Source: Pisaster brevispinus
Lineage: Eukaryota > Echinodermata > Asteroidea > Forcipulatida > Asteriidae
NCBI GenBank assembly: GCA_023634235.1
Contig: JAMKCF010000013.1
Coordinates: 5,803,827 to 5,867,826, forward strand
Length of the DNA: 64,000 nt
Direction of reading: 5' to 3'
Below are positions 47,558 to 59,501 of the stretch, piece after piece. Each line of letters opens with the position of its first letter. The first letter of the stretch is position 1. The position numbers were made by a program, and so were the translations under genes. The notes under the pieces were generated by a model. The model saw nothing but the letters and a program-made list of their open reading frames with translations. It was not told where the DNA came from and searched no databases.

Positions 47558-49998
47558 TAGGCCTGGGCCGATCCGTTCTACGCGCGCGCTCAAGTACGGT
47601 AACCCATAAAAGAGGCATCAAGTCAAAAAGCGGCTGGTCCTCTGTCATTCTTCTTTGATTCTCGATATGTCTAACTGTATGCAGTTAAGGGTGACCGTGT
47701 AAAAACATGATTCATTTGAAATGGAATCGCGTCAAAATACTTGCATTTTCACACGCGCGTACTAAGCGTCCTACAAGCGCCATACATGCGCTCGAAAGTT
47801 TTTAACAAGCGTGCACGCAAAGTAGTCACCCTTGGGAGCCAATCAGCGTTGTTTCTCAGTGCATCCCTACCAGGGGTTAGTGACGAGAGGTATCGATACG
47901 GCGCGCTGCCCATGGTAGCGAGGCTGTGTTCCCATTGCTTGTGCACAGTGTAAGGAGACTCCGCGTCTATAAGAATATGCTCCATAGGCCGTGTACAAAA
48001 TAACCGCATAGGAAATCACCCGGGTCCTGGGCCGCTTGATATATTTCCGGGATTGATAAATTCCTGGGATTGATAAATTTCTGGGAAATGATTTATTCTT
48101 AACTACCCCTCATATAAATAAACAGGTCTCACAAGTTAGTACATAGTACAACGAAACAACCATGTATATTATGGAATAGGTCTCACTATTTAATACGTAA
48201 AGCGATCAAACCACAGGTTTCACAAGTTTTACGTAAAGCAAAATCCCCTCATATCATGGAATTAACAAGATTCAAAGTTGTATAGCGAACATAAGCCCTT
48301 ATATCGAGGACAGGTCTCACAAGGTAGCATGTAAAGATTGGTCTATGCTGCTGTGTTAAAATCGGAGTTGTAACATTTGTCTTGTCTTTTTAAAACCGTG
48401 TATTTTATTTTTGATGCGATACAATATTTAATGCTGTATAAGTTAATAGGTTAGTAAGTAAAGGTATAACTACCACTTAAATCAAGGAATTATGAATTCG
48501 AAACGAATTCACGAATTCGAAACAAATTATTAATCCGTTACTACGCCTGCTTTCCGGTGATAACATCTCAGTGCAGCCACGACAGGGCTTTAGTAGCACA
48601 TAATAATTAAAGGTTGATGATTTAAATTTTGGTCTATGCTATTGTACTAAAACCGTAATTGTAACATTTGTTGTGTCTTTTTAATACTGAATATGTTCTT
48701 GTTTGGCTAAAATATGGGATATGACTATGGGCTATTGTTAGTTTTGCCTCTTCAGTCTCATGCAAAACAATTTCTTTTTTACACCTTTCCCCATTCAGCT
48801 CTAATTCCCGCCCTATTGTAACCCACCAAGTTCTGTGTTTGCACAAGAATCCTAAAACGTGTGCTTTTCAGGCTAATGGGTTATCAGCGCGAACAAGTCT
48901 GCTACACCTGCTGCACGCCCTCCCAAAACCCAGGCGGTCTGTTTTCTACGTGTATTCCTGAAGTAATGCGTTAGCACAAGAACCTTTCCTCATTCAGCTC
49001 TAATTCAGCTCTAATTCCCGCCCTATTGCAGCATCCAACCAAGTTTTTTGTTTGCTACACGGTGATTTCCCGAAAACTAATGCAATCGCACAAGAACTCT
49101 AAAACGTGTGTTATTCAGGCGAATCGGTCCCCAACGCAAACAAGTCTGCTACACCCGCACGTCGTCCCATGGCGGTCTTTTTTTTTATGCATTCACGCTG
49201 TCGCATTCACACACCGTTCGTTGGTACACACGACGCTGAGAGCTAGACAAGTCTTCTCAAATTTTTAGAATGAACTTAGACTCGTGTAAGTCGGCGTACG
49301 TAAGGACTCTATGTACAATATACAAAAGACGCAACAACACTGGTCATTAATAGGACTAGTACTTGATTTGTCTAGAATTTTACAATTTTTCGACAATACA
49401 AGTCTAATTTTACGCTGTACCCGTGAATTTTGCCGGGGAATCCAAGGTTGTTCTGCTGACATTGTTTGAATAAATTGTGATGTTTTTAAAGTGGCCGTTA
49501 ATGAGAAAAATTATGATCAATTTCTGCAATCTAGGACATGCAATTTAAGCTAGAAGTCGGATTTGTTTGCACTCTTCCCATCAGTTTTGTACACGGGTGA
49601 AAACGCTCAATAAATGATGTCATGGTGACGTCGTTCGTTATTTCAGGCCGGCAAACACATCTACAGCATCCCATTAATGAAAAACTGAAGAAGAAAACAA
49701 TTTACGATCGGATTATACTTTTTTGCGATATGGTACCAACAAGGTTGGCTAATTAAATATTCACCTCGTTGAAAAATGGCTAATTAGTTAAGAGTATAAC
49801 CATTATTAAATTAAATTTTAAGTTTATACACTGAGCTTCAATGTTATATAGGGTCTGACTCTTTCATTTTACTAATTTAAGTGTTAAGGAGTAAATAAAT
49901 TCCTGTACAAATGCTATGGGGATTTAGGCAGAAACAAAGAATAATAATAATTTTAAAAAATAATAAAAATTTAAAAAAAATCTCGAGGAAAACAAAAC

Positions 49999-50023
49999 CT
50001 GTTCCGACAGTTAGTCGGAACAG
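49999..50023. repeat. Short hairpin
   Basis: CTGTTCCGAC, a five-base loop AGTTA, and GTCGGAACAG form a perfect 10-bp stem. It follows a poly-A/T-rich stretch. No run of T follows that would suggest a terminator role. Confidence 0.5.
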
Positions 50024-50106
50024 CTAACAAACAATAACAACAAAAACAGTTTGTCTTCTTAATAACTGGCGTCCGAATCAATGCTGGCGACGTTTGGCTG
50101 CTGCAA

Positions 50107-50249
50107 TAGACTGTGCAAGTCTCGCGCGTATTCGAACATTGGGATCCGTTAAGGCGCGTGAGTTTGTTTCGTTAACGCGCTAAAGCAATGTACTTGGGAC
50201 CACAGTGGTCCCAAAAATGTTCGAATACGCGCGAGACTTGCACAGTCTA
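50107..50249. mobile_element. Palindromic MITE, TAGACTGTGCAAGTCTCGCG family, best copy
   Basis: The arms TAGACTGTGCAAGTCTCGCG and CGCGAGACTTGCACAGTCTA are exact complements, extending through CGTATTCGAAC. GGGACCACAGTGGTCCC is in the interior. Flanks are CTGCAA and TGGTAA; no clear target duplication is visible. Confidence 0.9.
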
Positions 50250-52309
50250 TGGTAACACTGAGAGCAGGATATAGCCGTATCCACCACCGACGCAATCAAC
50301 TCTGACATGCCCTTACTTCTATAATAAGGCTAAATCGTCCTTCTCCCCAAATAATATATTAGAATGACTCTTTCTTCCCAAAATTCAGCTATTGCGCACC
50401 GTGCACAAACACACATACACACACGCGTGGGTTGAAGGAAATATCACCATCAACCGGTCTGCCGATCAAAAAACTCGGTCAGGTTCAGACGTCAACAGTA
50501 GGCGTTAAAAATTCACGGGGAAATCCCGATAGATAGTGTTGACGTCGTATCTTCTGGGAATCATCCTACATTGATAATGCGCTCCTCTCAGTTTGAATGG
50601 ATCAGTACTCATGCAGTGCTCTGCTTTCTGCGGAAATTTGAAATTTGAAATTTAAAGGTATAACGTTATCAGTTTGGCATACCTTGCGCTTAAGTTCTTT
50701 GTAAGTTAACCAACCGGGCTTGTAAACTGTGTGTTTTACTTGGCCGCAGGAAGTTTTAATAGCCCAGATGTTAAACATGTACTGTCATTAATGGTAGCAA
50801 CCGCAGCCAGTTTAATGGTCAAATGATGCTACATGCACACACACAAACACATTTTGTTAATGTATTATTGACATCTAAAAAGGAGAATTATTGAAAAATT
50901 CAGCATCCTCGTCCCAAGTTTCTTATTTTGTTTCGATGTAGATTTTAACAAATTATTTGAAATACTCAATCAAATTCAATGTATTTATACAAACTTGCTA
51001 TGGATATTTTTAGCTTAAAAAAATGTTAATAGATGATTTGATTTCATAAAAGACTGTTCGTTCAACTTTTTTCTTCGTCTTCGATACACGAGAGACTCCC
51101 TCGGTCTATTATGACTCCCCCCCCCCCAACCTGATCACCCTGGATCCGCCTTATTATTCACAGTCGCATATTCCACAACATACGTCAGTCTAACATTTCA
51201 TTTCAATTACTTTGAGAGCTGCAGTCAACATTCGAATATTTACCCATGTAGCAATAGGCCTTATGAGTAACAAACTATGTAAAAAGTATGATGATATTAT
51301 AAATAGGGTTGGGTTTTTTTATTAAAAAAAGTTAAAACACACAGACAAACATCCGGGTACTTCAAAATATCCGCAAAGAGCAAACGCTGTCATGTATTCA
51401 GTGCGTTGCCTGAGCGGCTACGGCTTCGGCTGGATCACTGCGTTGTCACTCATTGAAGTACAGGACGTCCTTAGCAACACCTTTAGCCACAGTCGTAGCC
51501 GTAGCCATAGCCGTCAATTTGCATACGGCCTTGTGGCGCTCAGTGTACATTATAATAATTTGAAGGTTTGTCATACAGCCTACGTGCAAGGACCGGTCGA
51601 CATTCAGCTAAAAAGTGACTGGCCGATAAGTTTCATATAGGTACTTCAGTGTTGTTTGGCACTAAATGTTACAATCGAGACCGTGTCAAGGCGAGCAATT
51701 AGTCGAAGTAAGCTAGAGAGACTAAAGGCCTATAAAAAGAGAGAAGTGACTATATTTAACCACAATACGCATTTCAGAGAGCACCTCATCAAGTGTGTTT
51801 CACAATTCCCGGTGTGCTGTGTGGTACAATTTTAAAGGTAAGGGTTTTTTTAAATGAATTTTCATGACGTGACTCATCATACCAGTCAGGGCGGTACGGC
51901 GAATCAAGGTTTGAAGTTGATAGTGGGAATGTTCCCGCCATAACTCTGACAGTACACTTTGGCGTCGTACCATATGTAATGTACGGATGCTCAAATTTAT
52001 GGTGGCTCATATTTGCCAATTCCTAGAGAAACCATCATTTTTACGGCGTTATATCGCCGAACTATATACGACGATTAAGCGCCGTACTATTGCGTTAAAT
52101 CGCCGTACTATTGCGTGATATCGCCGGACTATTCGTGCTTAAACCTCAAACGGTCTAATAAGAATCATATTTTTAATAACTTAGCGCTAGACAGTGAACG
52201 TTTCATAACAAACCTATTATATCCAAGTTAAATCTTTCCACAATTGAGAAAATTGCCTTAGAGAAAAGGACTCAACTTTGTTCCAAACACTCACTAAGCC
52301 CAACAAAAA

Positions 52310-52636
52310 ATGATTTCATATCATCCGTACATCAACCATGGTGACCTAAACAAAGCAATCAGGAAACACTGGTCTTTAATACAATGCAACAAAACACTCT
52401 CGGGTTTCCCAGAACCCCCAATGCATACAGAAAAAAATAAAAACATAAGGGAAAAATTGATCAGAGCTAAATTAAACCAGAGTCCAACCTACTCATCCTC
52501 TCAATTGCTCGATCATATTTCACACGACTCTGGATTTTTTTATGATGAAACGCTTAACATCCTAATTTCCTTACTAGAGGAACAGTTCATCCATGGTCAT
52601 GATTTCACTCTTACAAACTCACAACCCACACCCTGA
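52310..52636 (+). pseudogene. Fragment resembling the post-RT segment of a retroelement
   Basis: A 108-codon open frame reads ISYHPYINHGDLNKAIRKHW, SLIQCNKTLSGFPEPP and NIREKLIRAKL. The pattern KHW..L......L...FPEPP....R..N.R..L.R.KL is one I associate with the region after the reverse transcriptase core of Penelope-like and some non-LTR elements. A stop lies four codons upstream of the ATG, and no RT catalytic motif is present, so this is a remnant captured inside the surrounding element. The family assignment is from memory of the pattern and is tentative. Confidence 0.4.
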
Positions 52637-53104
52637 ACCTATCGGCAAAAACCTAAAACGTGTCTCTCACGAGACTTGAGACCCATGGATTCATTAAGAA
52701 TCACCCACACCCGCAACTGAAGATTGCTCGCAATTGAGGCATGAAAACATGTTATTGCTAACAGAGGATCTGAGAAAATATCATCGCGGTCTCACTCCAC
52801 CACCCACACCTCTAATGACGCAATCGTCAAAATGGCCCCTTTGGTCACCTCGATATATTCGCCCACCACATTCCCCGATCACAATGACAAACATGGCGGA
52901 TTTAATTTTAATAAACTGACACGGACCCCACCCATAAAACTTGTAACATTTATTTTGCAAACCTATTGTTTTTTAAGTCAACAGTCATAAGTGTCACTGA
53001 ATTGGACAGCGCCATCATTTATTAAAGTTTTACTATTACCATAAAAAAATACGGCGATATAACGCAACAGTACGGCGATATAACGCAATAGTAACGCGAT
53101 ATTA

Positions 53105-53265
53105 TACAAATAATGAATGTTTATGAGTGCAATGGTGCGAATATTTTCATGAGTTGAAAGATGGAATGTTCTTTTCAACGAGGCGGAGCCGAGTTGAATG
53201 GAACATTCCACGAATGAAAATATTCTCACTATTGCACGAATGAAAAACATTCATTATTTGTTTTA
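53105..53265. mobile_element. Nested palindromic MITE (CAAATAATGAATGTTT ends)
   Basis: CAAATAATGAATGTTTATGA at the left and TCGT-like GAAAAACATTCATTATTTG at the right are inverted. The arms extend through GTGCAAT, GAATATTTTCATG and GGAATGTTC, and meet at TTTTCAACGAGGCGGAGCCG. The flanks TTATA and TTATATA suggest a TA-rich target. Confidence 0.8.
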
Positions 53266-54639
53266 TATAACATCCAAGTAGATCTTTGTCATTTTGATTG
53301 GAAGAAACAACTTTCAAAACAAACAAAGCGTACAATATTTAATTGTGACATTACACCCATTTCTTTTGGTTCGGCTCGTTTGGATTCAACAGTGACTAAG
53401 TGTTTTCTGTACTGCTATTTTGAGACACGCGGGCGCCGTAATGTAGTAGTGCCTTGCATTAACTGTACTGCTGCATTATCAAAGACACGCGCACACAATG
53501 ATGCGATATAACAGCGATATAACGCAGTAGTACAGCGAAATATCACCGTAAAATAAAACATGGTTTCTATTGGCGAATATGAGCCACCGTAAAAATGTGA
53601 GTGAGATCAACACAAAGTATTGTTCCGGACTTACATTTTTAACACAAGACCAGACTATATTTGGTCCATATATAAATATCCAGATACAAACAATTGAGTA
53701 CCTTTTAAACACGTGTCTCTGCAAATTCTGTTTCTTCGTGTCGGAAACGGAAGCGTAGCCTGATTGTACCATCGGATATAAAGGTTAGTTTTCACTTTCG
53801 GCTTACTGCTTTCGTTTAATTAATGGTTGTTTGGGTTCTGCGGGAATCTGGTTTTGTCGGGTTTTTTTGCACATTAATTTAGTCAGACACTGACAGAATG
53901 TTTTGATTAGATTCTGGTGAAACCTCGCAGATTTCTGTAGTTTGTTTGATTGCTTTTTTTTTTTTTTTTTTGCTTTTTTTTATGGATCTGATGTTTCCCT
54001 TTGACTCAGTGTCATGTGGAAAGCAAGGTAACGTCTGAATTCTTTTCATTCAAATGAAGTGCAAACTCATGTCAACGTGACAAAAATACATGTGAATAAC
54101 TATTTAGTTTGTAGTCATTTATTTCGTTCCGTAACCGAGAGAGCAACCTTTTGGTGTATAGCCAACCATGTCAACTTAAATCCATGCAATGAATCTGCAA
54201 CTCTCTGATGTCTGAATAACCAACGTGAGATTGTCTGAAATTTGTTCAGTGTAACATTCGCAAAGTGTGCAGCCATCTGAATTTATTTGGCCACACTGGA
54301 ATCACACTCAAGCCTACTGAGTCAGCAAGTGAAAACTACAAGACCACGAGTTTACTACACAGTTTAATTGAATGACTTGAAGTTAGATCGTAAAAAGGAT
54401 ACCACCAGTGTTATATTCACCATTGAACTAAAGCCATACTCGTGCATATCTTTTTACTTTATGAGTCAGACACATTGGATATAATTGAAGGATCTTATAT
54501 TTGACATTTAGTTCAGAACTTTTAACTCCAAGTGGTCTATACATCGCAAAAACATGTACGTGCAGGTTCTGTGCAGAAGAAAAACAAATCGGGAAGTTTA
54601 AATGTTACACCCTTTTTTCTTTTATTAATCTTTTAGAGC

Positions 54640-57600
54640 ATGACGCCCGAGGACGGAGATCGAGACCGGTCTTCTGGGACAGAATATGGCTGCGGTGTAT
54701 CAAAATTCCTGTCTGGACTTTCAGATTTCGGCAAAAGGAGTACCAACTTGAGCATACTCGTGAACGATCAGCCCCTTAGAAAGGCTTACTCGACAGCAGA
54801 GGCCGAAGGGGAACTTCCCACCAACCGGGCACGAGTCCTAATCCTAGGCGAGCCACGTGCTGGTAAAACCAGCTTGCTCAACCGTCTTCTAGGACGAACG
54901 TTTGACCTCCATGAGCAGCCGACACACGGCATCGAGACGCGTATGTGTCACGTCACTAATGTGGATAAGCAATGGAACGAGGCGGGTAGTGCTAAGGCAG
55001 ACGACATTCGAGAATGTGCCGCAGCTATTGCTTTGCTTGAGGAAGCTCCATCGGTTGAAATTAAGAAAGGGTCGGAGGGAAGCGTCCATAGATTGCCATC
55101 CATCCCTCAAACATCACAGCAAGGTTCTGATTTAGTCAAAGTCGCCTCACAGCTCTCAGTGGTTATGGTAATGCTAACGATCATCGCTGCAGTGTATACA
55201 CTGGGGATCTTTCAGCGTGGGTACGTTGTGTTTGTTCTGTTGTCAGTCGGCGCATTGGCGGTTATAACAGACTACAACATAGCCATAAAGTTTGGGACGA
55301 CAGCATCATTGAATTTTGCTCTTTTTGAAGCCACCATTCGAATCAATCGCCCACTAGAAGAACTAGCCTGTAAAACCGACGAGCCTTCAGACTATAGTAC
55401 AACTCAATTCATGTGTGAGAATGTCTTGTTCACTTTGATGACCTCCGTCCTGGTAGGTGCATCAACAGGTTTTGGCTTTCGCACCGGCGTTGTGGTGGCC
55501 TTCTCGGTGTGTGAGCACCCTTGGGAGTCAGAGAAGCAAACTGTTCGTTCGTTTGTTTCCTGGAACTTGTTGATACTTTTCGCTATGCTACTCACAGGAG
55601 GAGCTATTGGTATGGGAAGCTATAAATATTGTACAGTGGATAATCGGTGGCATCCAAAAAGAATTTTTGTCTGCCTGCTTTTTATGCTTATTTTACTGTC
55701 AGTGTATACTCAAATTAACTGCAGTTACCGACTCCATTATTTCATTTTCCTTCATGGGTTCGTCGTGCACATTGCGACAACGTGGGCAATAATCTTCAGC
55801 AGCAGGCTCGTTCTCAAATATGATTTTCACGCCAGTTATGTCACCAAAAAAACCATTGGTTTGGTAATCGGCTTTTACCTTGCCCACGTGTGTGGATGGA
55901 CTCTCAGAGTACCGGACACCTCTTTTAAATCCCTTGTCTTCTATACTTTCTCGGTTGTCATATTTCCATTGTTTGACCTCTACACCGCCTATAGGATATG
56001 GAGTACGGAATCTATTTTCCCTGTGAAGACGATCCGAAACCAAATGAAGGCTCTGGTCCACGGACAACCTCTTCTCGAGACTAAACTGAGTCTGTGGGAC
56101 TTCGCAGGAGATCCCTTGTACCACTGTACCCACCATGTGTTTATGCCCGATCGAGCCTTGTACGTAATTGTCTTCAACCTAGAGGCAGCTGTCTCTGACG
56201 AAGACGTACAAGTTCAGAAACTCCTCTTCTGGCTCCACTCTGTCTGTGCGCACGCGCGGCATCCAGACGCTGTCGTCATGATTGTCGGTACCCATAAAGC
56301 CAGCGTCCCAGAGGCAGACAGAAAATATTTCACTGATAATCTTCACAATCGAATCACTTCCAAATTCTGCGACCGGCTTGTTCTGAACCCGGTCGACGAC
56401 AGGCCTTTGTTTCTGGTAGAGAATTCGGATTTCTATGATCAAGACTTTCGACAGCTAAGAGCAGAGATATTTAGACGTGTCGAGAGTGCAGAGTACGCCC
56501 AGGAGAAATATCCTATCAAGTATTTGCATTTTTACCAGGAGGTCCAAAATAGACGGAAACTTGCCCAGGCGTCCGATTGTGCCAAGAACGTAGCCACGCT
56601 ACAAGAGATCCACGACTTGGCAAAGGACACATGCAACGTAGAGGGCGAGGATCAGTTAATGAAAATGCTGAGATATTTCTGTGAGGCAGGCGAGATCATC
56701 TACAGAGAGGAAGACGAAGTACTGAGACAGCATGTGGTACTCGATCCTCAGTTTCTGGTGGACGTCATGAAGAAGTTAGTTGACATCCCACGTGGCTACC
56801 ATCGCTCACATCGCCACGCAATTGAGTGGAGAAACTACGAGAACACTGGAATTATTTCAGAGGAACTGCTGCAACATATCTACTGCGATATGCCTCATCT
56901 TATCCCGTTGCTAGTCAATCTACTTCAAGCATTCGATCTCATGGGCTCAGTGGAACCCACTCGAGACACAAGCAGTTCCCAGCCTTCGTTTTTGGTGCCT
57001 GCCATGTTGCCTCCTTTCGAAGGTGAGGGGGCGAAGTTTTGGGAATCACAAGACAAAGAGGACGTCTTCTACTTTGACTTTGGCTTCTTTGATCCAACAA
57101 CTATCTACTACCGTCTGTTGACAAGGTGCCTGACACATGCCAGCAGGAATAACGAAGAACCTCACACAAAACCGCTCATCTTCGCAGATCGTTGTTGGTT
57201 CCACATTGGAACTAGTTTAATCTTCAAGCTCCAGTTGGAGAAGAGATCCTCCCAACAGCAGCTTATTTCGGTCGCCATTTTAAGGTTTGAATCTGACAAC
57301 GCGAGCGTAGAGTTATTAGAGTTTTTGGTAGATGCTGTGAGGACCATTACTGCTAGGGATTATTCACATCTTAACTTTACATTTGGTCCCCGATGTCCGT
57401 TCTGTGACGGACCTCCTCCCTCGAATGAACTAATGGACGTCGAACAACACGACGAGGCTATACATGTCCTGAAAATGGCGGGAAACGACAAGTCATTTCC
57501 CACAAAGTCATCGACCGTAATGTTCTGTGGAGTAAGGCGATACAATATGAAACTGAGCAAATCAATGGTAAGTACATACTTCAAATTAACCATTTGCTAA

Positions 57601-58260
57601 GTAGTTGTAGATGCTCATTTGTCATCGAGTCTCGACAAAAACAAAAACCAAAACCCACATTTTTTCAAGTTGTCAGGGTTTCTGGACATTAACAGTGCCC
57701 CGATAAAATTCCCGCTCTGAGCAGATTTTCATTAATGATTTACCACTTTAGGAGAACCTTCCAGGTACCTCCCATCCACCACAGAGGGTAGTTTTTGGCC
57801 CGGAGACACTTATCACCAAGATACCACCAGACCTATTTGACAAGGTGTGCTGTCTCCTCAACGCACTGGGGCAGAGGAGCTGGAAGACACTGGCAGGTGA
57901 GGACACGACCATGGTTAATATACGTAAATCTCTCGTGAAAACTTTAAAATTAACAATCCTTGGTTGTTAAAGAGCAATGCAGTTTTTCGATCATCGCGGT
58001 CCTCATTTAGGACAGAGACTCTGAACTCTGAGAGTTCTTTAACAGTATCCTAACTTTCTGTTTCTTCAGGTGAATTGGGTAAAGATGTGGAATTCGTAGC
58101 TGCGTTAGACAGTGAGGGGGTGACCAACCCCAGCGAGTATCTCCTCAAGGAATGGGCGATGGAAGGAGGCGTCACAGTGGCTGATCTACTTGAGCTTCTG
58201 GACAGACCGTGTCTGGATAGGAAGGACATCATCCAAGAAGTCAGAGCTCAAATGCATTGA
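54640..58260 (+). CDS. Roco-family GTPase with intra-domain membrane helices, COR and Death domains (complete, 3 exons)
   Basis: Exons 54640-57567, 57752-57896 and 58070-58260 join in phases 0 and 1 to give 1087 residues. Residues 66-110 start a Roc GTPase: P-loop GEPRAGKTS (70-78) and QPTHGIE with the G2 threonine (Thr95). The G3 motif DFAGD appears only at 487-491 and the G4-like GTHKAS at 550-555. Between them residues 170-450 form about eight hydrophobic spans (approximately 172-190, 194-212, 262-290, 306-328, 342-358, 366-388, 404-424, 431-449). A COR-like region follows (about 625-910, for example HVVLDPQFLVDVMKKLV). Exons 2-3 encode a Death domain (about 1004-1087: LFDKVCCLL, RSWKTLAGELG, EWAMEGGVTVADLLELL). 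No leucine-rich repeats or kinase. The ATG lies three bases after a CTTTTAG acceptor, so a 5' UTR exon probably precedes it. Likely a signalling protein that recruits Death-domain partners. Confidence 0.93.
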
Positions 58261-58433
58261 TGATTTTTGAGCTGTCCCCGGGTCACGAGACAAAAGAAAT
58301 CAATTTAGTACACTGTAAACAAAACTGTTAAAATGCAGGTTTTGGGGGGTTTTGTTGCTGTATAAGTACAGCATGGCAACGTTATTTTGGTTTGACGAAA
58401 TTTTGCATCTTAAAGAATGTCATACTCACTGAG

Positions 58434-58439
58434 AATAAA
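58434..58439 (+). promoter_or_regulatory. Possible poly(A) signal of the Roco gene, inside a mobile element
   Basis: AATAAA lies 173 bases after the TGA at 58258-58260, within the TIR element that begins at 58309. A second AATAAA is at about 58646 in the duplicated unit. No earlier signal was seen between the stop and the element. Confidence 0.45.
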
Positions 58440-59355
58440 CAAAACGCCGTTTAATAACACGTTTTAAAAAGCACCCTGTAAATTTAAGTTAAAGGCTGTT
58501 TTTTCCAGGATTATTCCCGTCAAAACAAAGGGAACAGTGCAAACAAGCTGTAAATATACAAGATTTGTTGGCATAACAATTACAGCACCAAAAACGTTTT
58601 TTGGTTCGACGAGGTTTTCAAATGAACATCATACGTACTGTTAATAAACAAAACGCCGTTTAATTACACGTTTTAAATATCATCCTGTAAATTCAAGTCG
58701 AATGCTGTTTTTTTCCAGGATTATTCCCGTCAAATCACAGGTTTCCGTGTACCACGGTGAAGTAAACCTGTAAAATGCAATCATTGGGGTATGAAAATTA
58801 CAGCGCTACAACATTTTGTTTGACGAAGTGGATGGTAATTAAACGCCGTATTTTTAAACAATATAAACAATTTGCAGTTTATTTACATAATATTGAGATA
58901 AGGACCTAAACCTTATTGATGGCCTAAGTTGATTTAACGAACTTGAGCCACCCCCCCCCCACCATTTTTTTTCTTCTTTTTTATACTGGATTTTATTGTG
59001 GGTTTTTTTTTTGGGGGGGGGGGTTGTCGTTCAGATGGGGGTGTTTATTTGTTTTTGTTTTTTGGTGTGATTACTATGCTTGTGTTGGCCTACTATACTA
59101 TATCTACTTTAGTTTCATTGTCAAGGTGAGATTCTCAAAATCAAATTTCCCAATAGAATCCTATAAATTTACATTGGCTTGTGTGTAAGCAGCACGTGGA
59201 AACTGGTACCCTGATTTTACATTCCGATATACACCAAATGCTTTTCGATAACCAGTGATTCTTTAGGAACCAGTCTGTCCTCGCTGTACTGTAAATAACA
59301 TAAGCTATAGTTTTGGGAGCCAGACAACAAGGAACATGTGCGCGCGTGGTTTGGA

Positions 59356-59501
59356 CCAGGGGTCGATTTCACAAAACCCTTCCTAACTTAGGACTAGTCC
59401 TAGGCAATGCTAGGAGATATGACTTGTCCTAAGTTAAGACCAGTTACTGGTCCTAACTTCAGATAAGACTAGTCTTATCTCTTTGTGAAATCGACCCCTG
59501 G
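59356..59501. mobile_element. Palindromic MITE (CCAGGGGTCGATTTCACAAA ends), nested
   Basis: CCAGGGGTCGATTTCACAAA and TTTGTGAAATCGACCCCTGG are exact complements. The interior is also self-complementary in TCCTAACTTAGGACTAGTCC and AAGACTAGTCTTATC words. It is inserted in the larger element at 58309-60426. The loosely similar CCAGGGGT-AACCCCTGG pair at 47453-47515 may be a distant relative. Confidence 0.9.

Larger units (their letters stand above)
45836..48110. mobile_element. Putative DNA element with inverted subterminal repeats
   Basis: The left side has about seven units resembling CCCCAGAAATATATCAAT (45836-45972), then TTTTGTACACGGCCTACGGA. The right side has the complement in reverse order: CTCCATAGGCCGTGTACAAA at about 47980, then TTCCGGGATTGATAAATT-type units to about 48100. 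A second inverted pair joins 46080-46105 and 47395-47425 (GTGCAATGGTGGACCCGGGA). The interior includes a small minus-strand ORF (46617-46754) and a 33-base palindrome (47525-47557). Exact ends and target duplication could not be set. Confidence 0.6.
51997..53593. mobile_element. DNA element with long inverted ends and subterminal GCCGTACTATTGCG repeats
   Basis: The left end TTTATGGTGGCTCATATTTG, continuing through AGAAACCATCATTTTTACGG, matches the complement of the right end (CCGTAAAATAAAACATGGTTTC, then CGAATATGAGCCACCGTAAA). Inside both ends are tandem units: ATCGCCGTACTATTGCGTTA-type on the left (52040-52140) and their complements at 53045-53110 and 53500-53540. The interior holds a reverse-transcriptase-like fragment (52310-52636) and a nested palindromic insertion (about 53105-53265). 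The transposase source is not visible, so this looks non-autonomous. Confidence 0.7.
43395..54639. other. Repeat-rich region without a host gene
   Basis: Over 11 kb I found no spliceable coding exons. Contents: fold-back elements to about 43835; a dispersed repeat family with CGAGGACTT and GGGGACC words (44430-45720); an inverted-repeat element (about 45836-48110); two tandem 200-base units sharing CTCTAATTCCCGCCCTATTG (about 48790-48980 and 48990-49170); AT-rich DNA with a short hairpin; the MITE at 50107-50249; and a transposon with subterminal repeats at 51997-53593. The 5' UTR and promoter of the Roco gene must lie near the right edge. Confidence 0.6.

Noticed and set aside
55699..56136. 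145-codon minus-strand open frame
   Set aside because: Antisense shadow of the Roco coding exon.
58075..58260. Separate small gene starting at the ATG near 58075
   Set aside because: It is the last exon of the Roco gene: the acceptor at 58067-58069 and phase fit, and together with 57752-57896 it completes a Death domain.
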